From: Ananas comosus
Taxonomy: Eukaryota; Streptophyta; Magnoliopsida; Poales; Bromeliaceae
DNA length: 64,000 nt
Assembly: GCF_001540865.1 (NCBI RefSeq)
Contig: NC_033641.1
Span: forward strand, 6,384,431-6,448,430
Direction: 5' to 3'
In this document: positions 35,688 to 46,665 of the stretch, piece after piece
How the letters are laid out: each line of letters begins with the position of its first letter
How positions within the stretch are numbered: the first letter of the stretch is position 1
Program-made: the position numbers and the translations under genes
Notes under the pieces: model-generated
Databases searched by the model: none
What the model saw: the letters and a program-made list of their open reading frames with translations, nothing else
Told to the model about the DNA's origin: nothing

Positions 35688-35952
35688 TATTCTTTTATAT
35701 ATTAGTTAAACATTATGCATCTATTTTTGTCATTTTCTTTAATTATGTACCGTCAAAATAGAGACATTATATATTTACTATTTTAAATATGTCAATCTCT
35801 ATATTTTTGCATGTATGTATGCATCCAAAATTGGAATAATTTTTTTTGTAACGTAAATATAGGATATTTGGATTATGATTTTCCTACATAGCAAAATATG
35901 ACAACCAAATTATAACTAACCATTTTTTCTATTTGCAGGGTAGAACTCACCA

Positions 35953-37511
35953 ATGGATTATGATATTGTTTCACAAAAATCAGCAAGCAAAAAAAATTGC
36001 AGAATCAAAGTAAGAGTTGTGAGAACTTGGGATTCAATCATTCCTCCATTTCAGAATCTAATCAGTACTGACTTCCTTTTGCTGGATGAGCAAGTTAGTA
36101 AAACTCTGCTTTATGTAAAGTACTTTCTTTTTCAAATTATTATTACAAATTTTGCTATCCTCATCTATTAATTTTTGTATGTAGGAAAATTCTATTCAAG
36201 CATTCGCTCGGAAGCAAGAAGCAAGTGATTTTAAAGATTTGCTTACAGAGGGCAATGTCTATTATCTTGCAAACTTTAATATCCTTCCAAACAAAAAAAG
36301 TTATAGAGCTGCGAATGGAAAATATATTATTCAACTAACGAGGTCAACAACTGTTAATGAAACAAAGGATCATGTAGATGCCATCCCTTTGCATAAATTT
36401 ACTTTCACTGATTTTCTCGATATTTCAGATGATAATGAAAACAATGTTAATCTTCTAGGTACGTCTACTTTTAGCTAANTTATAGAAAAAGAAATAAGTA
36501 CTAACGTAGAAGTAGTTTCAGGCAACGTTTGAACAGGATATTACATTGTCCATTAAACAGGAAGGATATTCACAACACATCTTTAAGAGTTTCTTTACGT
36601 TTACTTTTTTTACTTTCTATTATCGTTATATATTTCACATTTACATTGAGTGGAGTTTAAGACATAAAGATGCTAAGAAAAACCTCAATTGAAGCCAGGT
36701 CGTATCTCTACACATTCTCTTGGTTGTCTATATTAAACTGGTTATTGAAGACATCATCTCTTTTTTTTTTCCTGTTATTATCATATTTGTAGGAATGACA
36801 GTTAAAACTTTCAAAGGTTAGATTTATATTTTTTTGTTTTCTGTCTTTATTTTCTATTAAAAAATGTTGTATGCTATTAACGCCATTGTATATATAATTA
36901 TAAGCTACATTTTTTTGTTGATTTTACATCTCTAGAAAAAGTGACCTATGCACTTCATCAGCATCAAGATTTTATGTGAACTTGCAAATTCCAGCAGTCG
37001 AAGAATTTCATCTCCGGTTTGAAAGTTTTTTTTCTTATTTATACACAATTATACATTTATATTTATAAGTCTAATGATGCAGACTACAATCACAAACTTA
37101 CCAAATACAATTGGTAGAAGAAAAAAATTAACCAATTCTCACTTTAGAGGAAGAAATAGCTACAAATACAAAGTCACTTGCAGAACTGCTGAAACTTGAT
37201 TGGCAACACTTTCAAGTAAGAAATCAATACATATTTTCTTGCTTTTATACTTATTTTACAATACAATTTTTCCTTCCATTATACCACACTTTGAATTGTA
37301 CCTAATCACACATTACAAAAAATTTAAATTTTATGTTTACTATTATTTCTTAGGGTACAAAATTTATCTGTAAAGCTCAACTAAAATCCATTGACACAAC
37401 ATATGGGTGGTGGTATCGAGCTTGCTATCGATGTAAATGTGTAGTCAGAAATTATGGAGAAACTTTTTGCTACAGCAAATGTGGTCGAAATGATAAACCA
37501 CCCATTCCATG
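35953..37511 (+). CDS. Helitron-encoded RPA70-like ssDNA-binding protein, 5' exons
   Basis: Plant Helitrons often carry an RPA large-subunit-like gene thought to protect single-stranded intermediates. Exon 1 (35,953-36,093; MDYDIVSQKSASKKN, KVRVVRTWD) and exon 2 (36,185-36,458; LTEGNVYYLANFNI) form the first OB fold. A further exon-like piece lies at about 37,081-37,215, and exon 4 (37,354-37,511) holds the C-terminal OB-fold zinc ribbon with C-x2-C and C-x3-C pairs (CYRCKC, CYSKCG). The second OB fold (36,500-37,080) is not recognisable, so it is lost or very diverged; an N lies at 36,479. The intron after exon 4 is interrupted by gypsy G from about 37,548, and the remaining exons are at 62,831-63,386. 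Confidence 0.7.
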
Positions 37512-37547
37512 GTAATTTGATAACTACTTTTTTTATTCTTTACATTA

Positions 37548-38520
37548 CATTCATGAGGAGCACTTGAGGACTGTGCTACAACTTCTGCGACAGAAGAAGT
37601 TGTATGCTAAGTTGAAGAAGTGCGAGTTCTGATTGCGGGAGGTTGCTTTCTTGGGTCACATGATTTCTGCAGAGGGAGTAGCAGTGGACCCGAAGAAGAT
37701 CGATGCCATTCGGGATTAGCCCAGACCAACGACGGTGACAGAGGTGAGGAGTTTCCTAGGACTTGCTGGTTATTACCGTCGGTTTGTGGAAGGCTTTGCG
37801 AAGCTTTCCACACCCCTCACTCGATTGACTCGAAAGGGGATTCGGTTCATCTGGAGTGAGGATTGTCAGAGGAGCTTTGATGAGTTGAGACAGAGGTTGA
37901 AGTCAGCTCCTATCCTTGCCCTTCTTGTGATGGGGGAAGGATTTGTGATCTACAGGGATGCATCGCACAGCGGGCTGGGATGTGTGCTGATGCAGCATGG
38001 TAGGATAATTGCTTATGCTTCACGGCAGTTAAAGGATTATGAGAAGAATTACTCTACGCATGACTTGGAGCTTGCCGCGGTAGTCTTTGCTTTGAAGTTG
38101 TGGCGGCATTACTTGTACGGCGAGCACTGCGAGGTTTTCACCGATCATAAAAGTCTCAAGTATCTGTTCACCCAGAGGGAGCTGAACCTGAGGCAGCGCC
38201 GGTGGTTGGAATTATTGAAGGACTATGATGTTAGTATTCAGTATCATCCCGGCAGGGCGAATGTGGTGGCAGATGCGTTGAGCAGGAAGGCAGTGCAGAG
38301 CCTGAGTTCGATGATCACACAGTAGAGGCCGCTACTCAAGGAGCTGTAGCGACTAGGGCTCGAGATAGTGTCCCCTGGGTCTACTGTGAGACTGATGTCT
38401 TTAGTCTTGCAGCCCACTCTGTTGGATAGGATCCGAGAGAAACAGAGTGGAGGTCCACATTTGTTGAGGATTCGAGAGCAGTTAGACAGGGACAGGCTGA
38501 GGGCTTTGTTGTAGACAGTT
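37548..38520 (+). pseudogene. Gypsy G pol: RT end, RNase H, start of integrase
   Basis: Translation gives the RT C-terminus (KKCEF, VAFLGHMISAEGV), the connection ([16 protein letters not shown]), RNase H ([44 protein letters not shown]) and, after a stop at about 38,325, the first residues of the integrase region (TLLDRIREKQ). In-frame stops at 37,630 (TGA) and 37,717 (TAG) stand where the family has Trp. The frame then meets an LTR end at 38,521. RNase H would cut RNA in RNA-DNA hybrids. It is not functional here. Confidence 0.85.
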
Positions 38521-38963
38521 TGTCACGCCCCGGGGCCGATTTTAAAAGCCTTTTTAAAATAGAGTTGCGGAAAGCGTGCCATTTTTTTTTTTTTTTCAAC
38601 CTGGCCCACGCGACGTACAGANNNNNNNNNNNNNNNNNNNNNNNNNNNNNNNNNNNNNNNNNNNNNNNNNNNNNNNNNNNNNNNNNNNNNNNNNNNNNNN
38701 NNNNNNNNNNNNNNNNNNNNNTGTGAATGGTGAATGTATGCATGTATAGCTATCTGTATATTCATTTAGTTGTGGTTGTATACTGTTTGTACTTTTGTAC
38801 TTGTGCGATGCCGTGCAAATACAGGAGAGACTCTGTCCGTGTGAACAGTGGATTCCCTGTATTTGTGGCGGATCTGACATACTCTGGGGTCAGGTGTTTC
38901 AAAAAAAAATTTTAGTCGTTTCCGCTGTTTTTCCAAACTAAAAAGGGACCCCGGGGCGTGACA
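38521..38963. repeat. Two LTR-A-type 3' ends facing outward across a gap
   Basis: Left of the gap, 38,521-38,621 is a minus-strand LTR A terminus (TGTCACGCCCCGGGG...). Right of it, 38,722-38,963 is a plus-strand terminus (...CCCCGGGGCGTGACA) matching 48,195-48,450. A single insertion cannot give two 3' ends, so at least two elements or a misjoin are hidden. No matching TSD is seen (cagtt versus attgt). Confidence 0.75.
38622..38721. other. Assembly gap of exactly 100 N
   Basis: A placeholder-size gap lies between two oppositely oriented LTR ends inside the gypsy G integrase gene. The real missing length is unknown. Confidence 0.95.
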
Positions 38964-39836
38964 ATTGTATCGGACAGGGACCCGAGGTTTGTTTCGCATT
39001 TTTGGCGGAGTCTTCAAACAGCCTTAGGTACACAGCTGCATTTTAGCACGGCGTTTCACCCATAGATAGATGGTTAGTCAGAGAGGACCGTACAGACTCT
39101 AGAGGACATGCTGAGGGCATGCGTCCTGGACTTTGGAGGAGGGTGGTATCGACATTTGAGACTGGCTGAGTTTGCGTACAACAACAGCTATCAAACACGC
39201 ATCCAGATGGCTTCGTTTGAGGCGTTGTATGGACGCAGATGTTGATCCCCTTTGTTTTGGAGTAATGTGGGTGAGAGGAAGACACTAGGGCCTGAGATCT
39301 TGCTAGAGGCTGAGGAAAAGGTGAGAGTTGTTCGACGACACCTTTTGACAGCCCAGAGCCGCCAGAGAAGCTACGCCGATACCCGGAGATGAGACTTAGA
39401 GTTTCAGGTTGGAGATCATGTATTCCTCAAAGTCTCACCGTCCAGAGGGATTCGCCGATTTGGAGTACATGGAAAGCTCAGTCCACGTTTCGTTGGCCCT
39501 TTTGAGGTATTAGAGCGAGTTGGACCGGTTGCCTACAGTATTGCTCTACCTCCACGGTTAGCAGACATTCACGATGTGTTCCATGTCTCGGCTTTGAGGA
39601 GATATGTTTTCGATCCTTCGCAAGTGATCGACTTCACTCCATTAGAGATTGGCGAGGATCTGAGATACGAGGAGCGACCGTTGCGGATTCTTGCTTGGGA
39701 GACGAAAGAATTGCGCAATCGGGTCATCCCGTATGTAAAAGTGCAGTGGAGTAATCACGAGGAGCGGGAGGCGACTTGGGAGCTAAAGACGGTGATGAGG
39801 GAGTCCTATCCCTACTTGTTTGATGCTCAGGGTTGA
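38964..39836 (+). pseudogene. Gypsy G integrase C-terminal half and chromodomain-like tail
   Basis: The frame restarts at the integrase core ([14 protein letters not shown]), passes LAEFAYNNS and GDHVFLKVSP, the GKLSPRFVGPFEVLERVG beta-barrel segment and DVFHVSALRRYV, and ends with VKVQWSNHEEREATWEL, a chromodomain-like tail that can bind histone marks. About 190 residues of the integrase N-part are missing at the LTR/gap junction. Stops at 39,063 (TAG), 39,075 (TAG), 39,243 (TGA) and 39,390 (TGA) replace Gln, Gln, Trp and Arg codons, all explained by single C-to-T or G-to-A changes. The last frame (39,576-39,836) is open. Confidence 0.8.
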
Positions 39837-39870
39837 GGTACATGTTAAGTTTCGAGTACGAAACTTTTTG

Positions 39871-39883
39871 TAGTGAGGGAGGG
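39871..39883 (+). other. Polypurine tract of gypsy G
   Basis: TAGTGAGGGAGGG follows a TTTCGAGTACGAAACTT motif typical of the end of plant gypsy internal regions, and it directly precedes the LTR. Confidence 0.7.
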
Positions 39884-40270
39884 TGTGGTATCCCTAGTGT
39901 ACAGCAGTAGAGGCTTGTCGACAGCTCTGGAGAGTGTTGGGATAAGTCCGAGTTGTGTTGGTGCGAAATAAACGCAAAACAGATTCAGCGGGGACGCGGG
40001 AGCAGGATTTAGCTTTAAAATCTGCAAATTACAGATTTTCTGCTTGTTGTACCAGTACAACCACCAAGGCGTACCGGTACACTTTCTGTACCGGTACAAC
40101 CAGCAGGGCGTACCGGTACACTTCGCCAGATTTTTGCGCAGCTGCTCTCGGGTTGCCATTTGTACCGGTATAACTACCCGTGTACCGATACACCAGGGTA
40201 GGCGAGGGGCAAATTGGTCTTTGCCATGCCTCGTACGTGTCACCCCTCTCCCCCAGCTATATACAGGTGT
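39884..40270 (+). repeat. Gypsy G 3' LTR, left part (U3)
   Basis: The LTR starts TGTGGTATCCC or, two bases later, TGGTATCCC. It carries a GTACCGGTAC array and the TATATA box at 40,258-40,263. It is cut at 40,270 by gypsy F, whose TSD ggtgt (40,266-40,270) is repeated at 61,342-61,346, where this LTR continues. Confidence 0.8.
40049..40263 (+). promoter_or_regulatory. Gypsy G U3 array of GTACCGGTAC and TATA box
   Basis: Perfect GTACCGGTAC palindromes are at 40,071-40,080, 40,088-40,097 and 40,110-40,119, with one-mismatch copies at 40,049, 40,162 and 40,182. TATATA at 40,258 follows 67 bp after the last. This is the same palindrome as in the Sirevirus-like LTR. Confidence 0.65.
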
Positions 40271-43200
40271 TGTCGCGCCCCGAGCCCGCCTATTTGGTCG
40301 GTTTCGGGCACGCCAACAGGCCGCCGAACGAACAGGGTTTCCCCTGTACCGCGGACAGAGTCTCCCCTGTACATTGAAGGCATCGCAATCAATACAATAT
40401 ACGATGTTCCAACCAGAAACACATTTCAACCAAAGATTGCATAAGGAAGTATCAAAAACATAATTCTACTTGCTATTACAAGCACTCATCTCACATATTA
40501 CATTTTACATTACAAATTATATTCTTTTACATTCAACTTCCAAATACAATCCAGTTATTACAAATTTACTACAAGTTTGATACATCTTGTTCTTTCATTT
40601 TTCTCTACCCCTAGGCTATGCCGACTTGGGGTACCATTATCTCTGGTCTCTGGGCAAGGCGCTATCTACGGAGCTACGCCCTTTTCTTGTGCCGCCGCCC
40701 GCTCACGTGTGAACCTGTAACACCTCAAAACAATGTGGGGTGAGAACCAACTCTATGGTTCTCAGTGGGTACGGCCACCCAAGAGAAGAGCTCGACCATT
40801 AGGCCCAAAGGAGGCAAACAACATGTTAGTGCAATAGATAGATATAAAATCATAAATCATGCAACTAACATTACTATGCTTTTGCCTCACAACATGCAAT
40901 ATGTAAATTATGCAACTCATATAAGTAGATTAATCGCTTCTACACTTTATTCTTATACATTCTTTACTCTTAGTCATTCTTTACTTTACTAGCTATTCTT
41001 TAACATTTGCCTTTCTTTATTCTTTATTACTTGCCAATCTTTAGCATTAGCCCTTCTTTATTCTTTATTCTTTATTCTAAGGGTACTCACACCTTAGCCA
41101 TGTTATACACATTGCCATTCTATCCTAAGGTTACTTTATCTTAGTCCAACTATGCCACTCGACTCGGACTTGAGTTAATCATATGCGGATAATCCGCGCT
41201 CTGTCAGTCTCGAGGTGAAGGACTATCACATGCACCTCAGCCATCAATCTACAAACTACATCGCTCAAAGGGTCGCCCAGAGCTGCGTATACCCGTGGTC
41301 AGGGATCCCCCGGTAGGAGAGGAACATGCCGCACACACCAGCAACCGAGATCCCCGATAGGGAAAGGAACATGCCACATGCACCCTAGCGCTCAAGATTC
41401 TTGCTCAATTACAAGTCTCGAAGTTCTTCCGGTGGGAGAAGAACTTGCCACATGCACCCGCGGCCAAGAACTATCGAGCTCGTATGCTGCACTCGCAGCC
41501 GCTGCACTAGCAGCAGCGATTCCGGAATCCACTTTACATCTCTCAAGGGTTGGTCTCACCCTATAGTATCGACCTACCTAGGTCCAAGCCTTTACTCAAC
41601 CTAAGTTAATACGTTAGGTTCAACGTTATTATTTTCTTAGCCTAGGTTCATTAACACTAGGTCTAATATTCTTTATCACCTAGGTTCATTTGACTCTAGG
41701 TTCAATGTCATTATTTTATTGTTTTCCTAGTTGTCCACACCTAGGAATTATACTTGACATGCCACTCGTGAATAACATATGTTCAATGACACTAGGTTTA
41801 ATGCCACTCATCATTCTAGTTATTTTTACTTAGGATTCTTTACATACCACATTTATTGAGTTTCTTACTTTACTTAGAGTTCATTGACTCAAGTTCAACC
41901 TTCACGTTATTCTAACATATTCTCATAATATGAATCATACATATATTCTTTAGCATCTCATGCACATACTTATGTTCTTCTCAAATGATCATTGATTTAC
42001 ACTTTAGCTTACAACTCATACATTCTTACTTAGCACATATCTCATACATTCTTTATTAACATTTCAATTATTCATCCATTTCTAAAACATGCATCTAGCT
42101 CATGTTACTTGGCATTTAACTCATGCATTTATCTAGCATATGTCTTACTCATTTAGCATTTAGCTCTTGCATTCATTAGCATACTTCACATGCATTTACT
42201 TAGCATCTAGCTCATGCCATTATATGCATTTATTAGCATCATTATGGTGTATTCTTACTTAGCATTCTTATCATGCATCAATAGTGAAACACACTACACT
42301 TTGGCATGAAGGCGACCTAGTCGCTTCGGTAAGCACAACCCACCTCTTAACGCGTTCCGATTGCTTGTAGTCACTTGCAATCGGCCTCCCGCGGCACCCG
42401 TGACCCGGTTTGGCCCGAGCTCTTGCGCGACCACCCGAACGGTCACCAATCCGCAATCTGTCTGCTCTGGAGTTTAATCCTCGATACCACGATGCTTCAG
42501 ACCATTTTCATGAATTTTGGACGTCTATCCCACGTGCTGCGGCTATCTGTACCAAAACAGACCGTTTCGTCAATAACTTCGCGTACACTCATCGGATCAT
42601 CGAACCGAGCATTCCATCGCGTTCGTCTGATCCCCAATTAGGTTTAAAAAGGGTCAATTGAGATCAAATCCAACTATTTACAAAAACTCCCTTTTTGGAG
42701 CCCTAGATGCTACTATAGCAAAATCCATCATTTAACTTCATGAATCATGCATTAACCATCTATTTAGCATCCTAGGATTCCACTAAAATCATCTTTAGAG
42801 TATAAGAACTTAACCCTAAAGATCTACCATTAAAGCTCCAAGAAGCTTACCTCAATAAACTCTTCCCATGGTGAGGAAGAAATGAGAAGAAGAAGTTTCC
42901 TCTTCTTAGCTTCCTTCTCCTCCTTTCTCTCCTTCACTTTCTTCTTCTCTTCTCCTTTTCCTTTTTATAGAGAGAGGGAAGGTTTGGGGGATGAAACGGT
43001 GAGGGAAAGAAAGAGAGAGATGTTCTAATCCCCTCTATACTCATAACTCATGCACAAAATGCCAATAAGCCCCTCAATAATGCTTCTCTTGCAACAGCCC
43101 GAACTGGGCATTTTTGGGCTTCGGGGACCGGTCTCCCCGACAAGGGACCGGTCCCAGAGAGCTTGCCCCGCGGGCAGCAAAGGCTCCCGCGCGATGCAAC

Positions 43201-43527
43201 CGGTCTCTCCCACAGGGACCGGTCTCTCGGGGACCGATCTCTCCCCGCAGGGACAGATTCCCGAGAGCAGGTTTTTCGGGACTTAGCCATATTTTCCCCT
43301 TTCTCACTTTTCACGCGTACGGGGACAGGTCTCCCCGACCAGGGACCGGTCCCCGAGAGCTGAAATTTGCAGTTTGCAGAATTATGACTCTTTAGCTCTC
43401 GAAGATCCCTTTAAACGCACTTTTACTCACTTTAACACCTTCGGACTTTCCGAAGGGTACCAACCTCGCACTTTGATCAATTTGACTAAAGTTCGATATT
43501 TATTTACCGAAGTTTTGGTATATTACA
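40271..43527 (-). repeat. Gypsy F 3' LTR
   Basis: On the minus strand it starts TGTAATATACC at 43,527 and ends GGGGCGCGACA at 40,271. U3 has a GGGACCGGTC array (43,118-43,352) followed by CTATAAAAAG (about 42,961-42,970) and a GA/CT-rich leader. A long AT-rich part with many 'TTAGCAT' and 'CTAGGTTCA' repeats fills 41.0-42.3 kb. The hairpin module is at 40,738-40,774 and the terminal module at 40,340-40,380. Confidence 0.85.
43118..43352 (-). promoter_or_regulatory. Gypsy F U3 array of GGGACCGGTC motifs
   Basis: About eight motifs of the form GGGACCGGTCYC, alternating with inverted forms such as AGGGACCGGTCCC, lie within 235 bp. The partner LTR has them at 60,935-61,168, with small differences between copies. 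They precede the TATA box in LTR direction. Confidence 0.65.
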
Positions 43528-43641
43528 TTCTCCACCCCTTAAAAGAATTTCGTCCGCAAAATTCAAACTACGTCTCAATTCAGCTCCTCGAGCAATTGAG
43601 GGCACCAATGCACTTTTCCACTTCGGAAGGGTTTCACACTC
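43528..43641 (-). pseudogene. Gypsy F 3' internal end with polypurine tract
   Basis: Next to the 3' LTR, the minus strand reads FADEILLRGGE, the usual residue run encoded over the end of plant gypsy internal regions, and TTTTAAGGGGTGGAGAA, the polypurine tract (43,528-43,544). The stretch ends at a single N (43,642), beyond which no gypsy coding is seen. Confidence 0.65.
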
Positions 43642-43642
43642 N

Positions 43643-45330
43643 CCACAAACCTCCCGCCGTGACATCCGTCCCTCGCCGCCTCCGCGCGCCTCCGTCTCTA
43701 GCGGGTTCGAGCCGAGCGAGCTCCCCTTCCACAAACCTCCCGCCGTGTCGTACCTGCCGCCCCTTACCGCCGCTGCCGCGGCCTCCAGCTCCCCTTCCAC
43801 CGCGCGGGCTGACACCCGCCGCCGCTACGCGCCTCCGCGACGCTCGAGTTCGAGCCGGGCGTGGCCCAGAACCGCCCGCGTCTCTCGTCTTCGCCGCCGG
43901 CCCCTGGAGCCCCCGCCGCCGCTGGCCGCTCTTGCTGTGGCCTCTACCTAGAGCCGGTTCCCTTCTACCAACGCATCCAAATCCACGGAAGGGCTCGAGC
44001 CGCCGACTCCTTCCACCTTCCTTTTCACCCCTTCCACCACCTCTTCTACGACTCCTCCCAAAAGACCGCCGGCCTTGTCGGACGGCCGCCGGCCCCGTGC
44101 GCGTGCTCCACCCGTCCCCTCTCGATTCTGTCGTTCCTCCCGTTCCAATCGACCCCTACCTAATCCCAATCCCAAAGGAAACACTTTGGGATCGTGGATG
44201 TATATATGTATCCACATTTATCGTTCTTCCAGGAGGGTCTCAAAGGAAACACTCAGGGACGGTGCCGCACGCAAAGTGCGTATGCATGGAGGTACAAACT
44301 TAAGTGCGTTAAGCTATGTATTTTATAATCCAGTAGCGCTAAATTGGCAAAACGGTTAAACTGGAGAGTCGCTTCTAGAACACTAAGGGTTTCTAGGCAG
44401 GTAGCCTAAAGGCTAGCCTAGCGCGGTTGCGCAAGTCGTGCCGACTCCGTAGATTAGATCGTAGAAAGAACAGGCTAAACCAGAGGCTAAGCGCTGCCTT
44501 GGTTGTGAGAAACGAAGGTGGTTATTGATGTATATAAATATATACATTTTGGTTAGTTTGGGGAAAAAGAGCTACTGGCACGTAGTCTTGAGTTAAGGCA
44601 GTCACGGTAACCCGGGTCTTGTCAGCTCAGCAAGCTTTGCTCGATAACCTAGCGATACTCGCCTCAGGCTATGCATGGCTTTCGGTTGAGATAAGGAATC
44701 AAAGAAGCTTTTTGGCCCAATGATAAGTGAAATTCACTTTTGATTATTAGCGCATTGAAGAGGCAAGATTGAGTAAAAGAGGACTTTGAACTGCTCACGA
44801 ATACATTAATTTAATGTGTATATTTGTAGCAGTTGTCTCTCAAATCAACGTGACATTTTTAGAGTCAGGAATGTAATAGGGGGGAAATTTTCTTCAAAGC
44901 AGGAGCTTTGAACTGGTACATGGGTCGCATTAGCTTAAGCCTATAATGAAGGTGGTAACACCATAGTGGGAACTCATAACCAGTTAATGTATAGGTACTT
45001 AAACCTGTCTAGTTAGAGGCTTATTCCCTTCTTATCCTGATGCCAAGGTAAGCCTGTTCTACTCCCTTTTGAATGTCTAAGCTTTAGGTACCTGGTTGTT
45101 GAGTGACCCTAGCTGTGGTAAGATGTTGGACACCTGTTTTTGTCAGGGCGCTGGTTCTAATAGGCTAGGGTTTAACGGTTAAAACTCTATTAATTAGTTG
45201 TAAGTCTTTAAGATCCAGGTAAGATGGAACCAGGCGTATCGGCATTGGTTGAACTGATGCAGCGTTCAAGTGCATCTTTTCAGTGCTTTGTTAGTGAAAT
45301 TAGACCTCAGATAAATGCATCTGACTTTGT
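43643..45330. other. Unassigned GC-rich block and flanking sequence
   Basis: From 43,643 to 44,160 the DNA is GC-rich, with a repeated CCACAAACCTCCCGCCGTG at 43,644 and 43,729. It resembles the GC-rich leaders of the LTRs in composition but I could not align it. From 44,160 to 45,330 there is ordinary non-coding sequence without a recognisable element. Pro/Arg-rich frames here have no family features. The 5' 1.2 kb of the adjoining LTR A is missing at this junction. Confidence 0.4.
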
Positions 45331-46628
45331 CCGGCGACCTCCGGCGTGCATCCCCGGACGTCCCAGTAGCCGCCGCCCGCCGCTCTTCCACTCTACGGCC
45401 GTCCAGAGCTGGTGCGGGCCGAGGCCAAGCCACCTCGGCCACCGCACGATGCCGCCGCCCACGGAGGGGCGCATCATGATCCCCTCGGCCTCCAACGACG
45501 GATCGACGTCGCCCCGACCTCCTCCGACCACCGCCGCGCCGCCGAGAACCCATGAACCCGAGAGCAAGTCGAGGAATTGATCTCCTCCGCCGCGCCACTG
45601 GCCGCCTCCCGCCGCCGGCAAGCAGGTTCCCGGGACCCCTTGGACCAGCCGCTCCCATCTCCGGCTGAAACGCTCGCCGTTCGGCCGCCGGCGGCCAACC
45701 CTAGCTCCCTGCTCTCCGGTAAGGCTGTTTTTGTGTTACAGCTTACTGTTTGAGGTTTCTGGTCGCCATTCCGGCAATCCAAAGGCACCCCGATGACAGT
45801 GGAAGTGAGCACGATCATCGTTACTCCGTGCCAAGCATCGTGCTCACCTCCGTCGGGGTCAACGGTTCCCCGGTTTGCGTGTTAGATGCGATTTAGGCTT
45901 TGTGCGCGCTGTTTCACCGATGTTTGCGTCGCTCGTGCGCCCTCCACAGTGTTCGGCAGTGCTCCGAAAGGTGAGCACGGCCTCCGGCACGCTGAGACCT
46001 GTCAGCAGGTATCTCAGCTTCACTGATTCATTTCTGGTTTGTGCAGACGGACCATAAAAGCGCCGAAATCGTATGAAATAATGCGATTTCGGGTAATTGG
46101 GAAGGCTTTTATGTATTTTGGGTTGTTGCGGCTGCTGTTGGCAGCATGGGTGAGTAGTGGGTAACCTTTGGACTGATTGTCCAAAGCCCCAAGCCCTTAC
46201 GGAGACCGTAAAGTGATTTTAGCAAGTCATGTTAGTGGGTTTCGGTTCGGAATTCTTCCGACGGTACTTGGTGATTATTTGCGTCGTCACTGAGCCTTGT
46301 TGGCTGGTCACCCGCGTCGTTTCGAGGGTTCGGAAACGACGGGTGAGCGACGGTGGAGTTCCGGTGCGGTTTTCGGGACTTCCGGCTTGTTCGGTAATCA
46401 GTTTTAGGAAACCAGTTCTCGTGGTTCTGATGAGTGGGGATTGTGTGTTAGCAAGTCATGTTAGTGGGTTAGATTCTAACTCGTTGGACCTTTCGTAGGT
46501 TCGATTGTTCCGTCTTCACAGTCGAGAGATCTTCATCAGACACGTACAGGTGGGTACTTCGATCCGACGTCGGTACAGTGGTGTACGCTCGGTGATGGTT
46601 TCTTACCTTTGTTCTCTCGTTATTTTCT

Positions 46629-46665
<37 letters not shown>

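Noticed and set aside
41000..42260. Short-period repeats such as TTAGCAT and CTAGGTTCA resembling a CRISPR or satellite array
   Set aside because: Spacing is irregular, units are short and AT-rich, and the block recurs as a whole in the partner LTR at 58.8-60.1 kb; this is plant LTR sequence.
43643..44303. 309-codon plus-strand frame across a single N
   Set aside because: It starts in the polypurine/LTR end of gypsy F, runs through the N and a GC-rich stretch with repeats; composition alone keeps it open.
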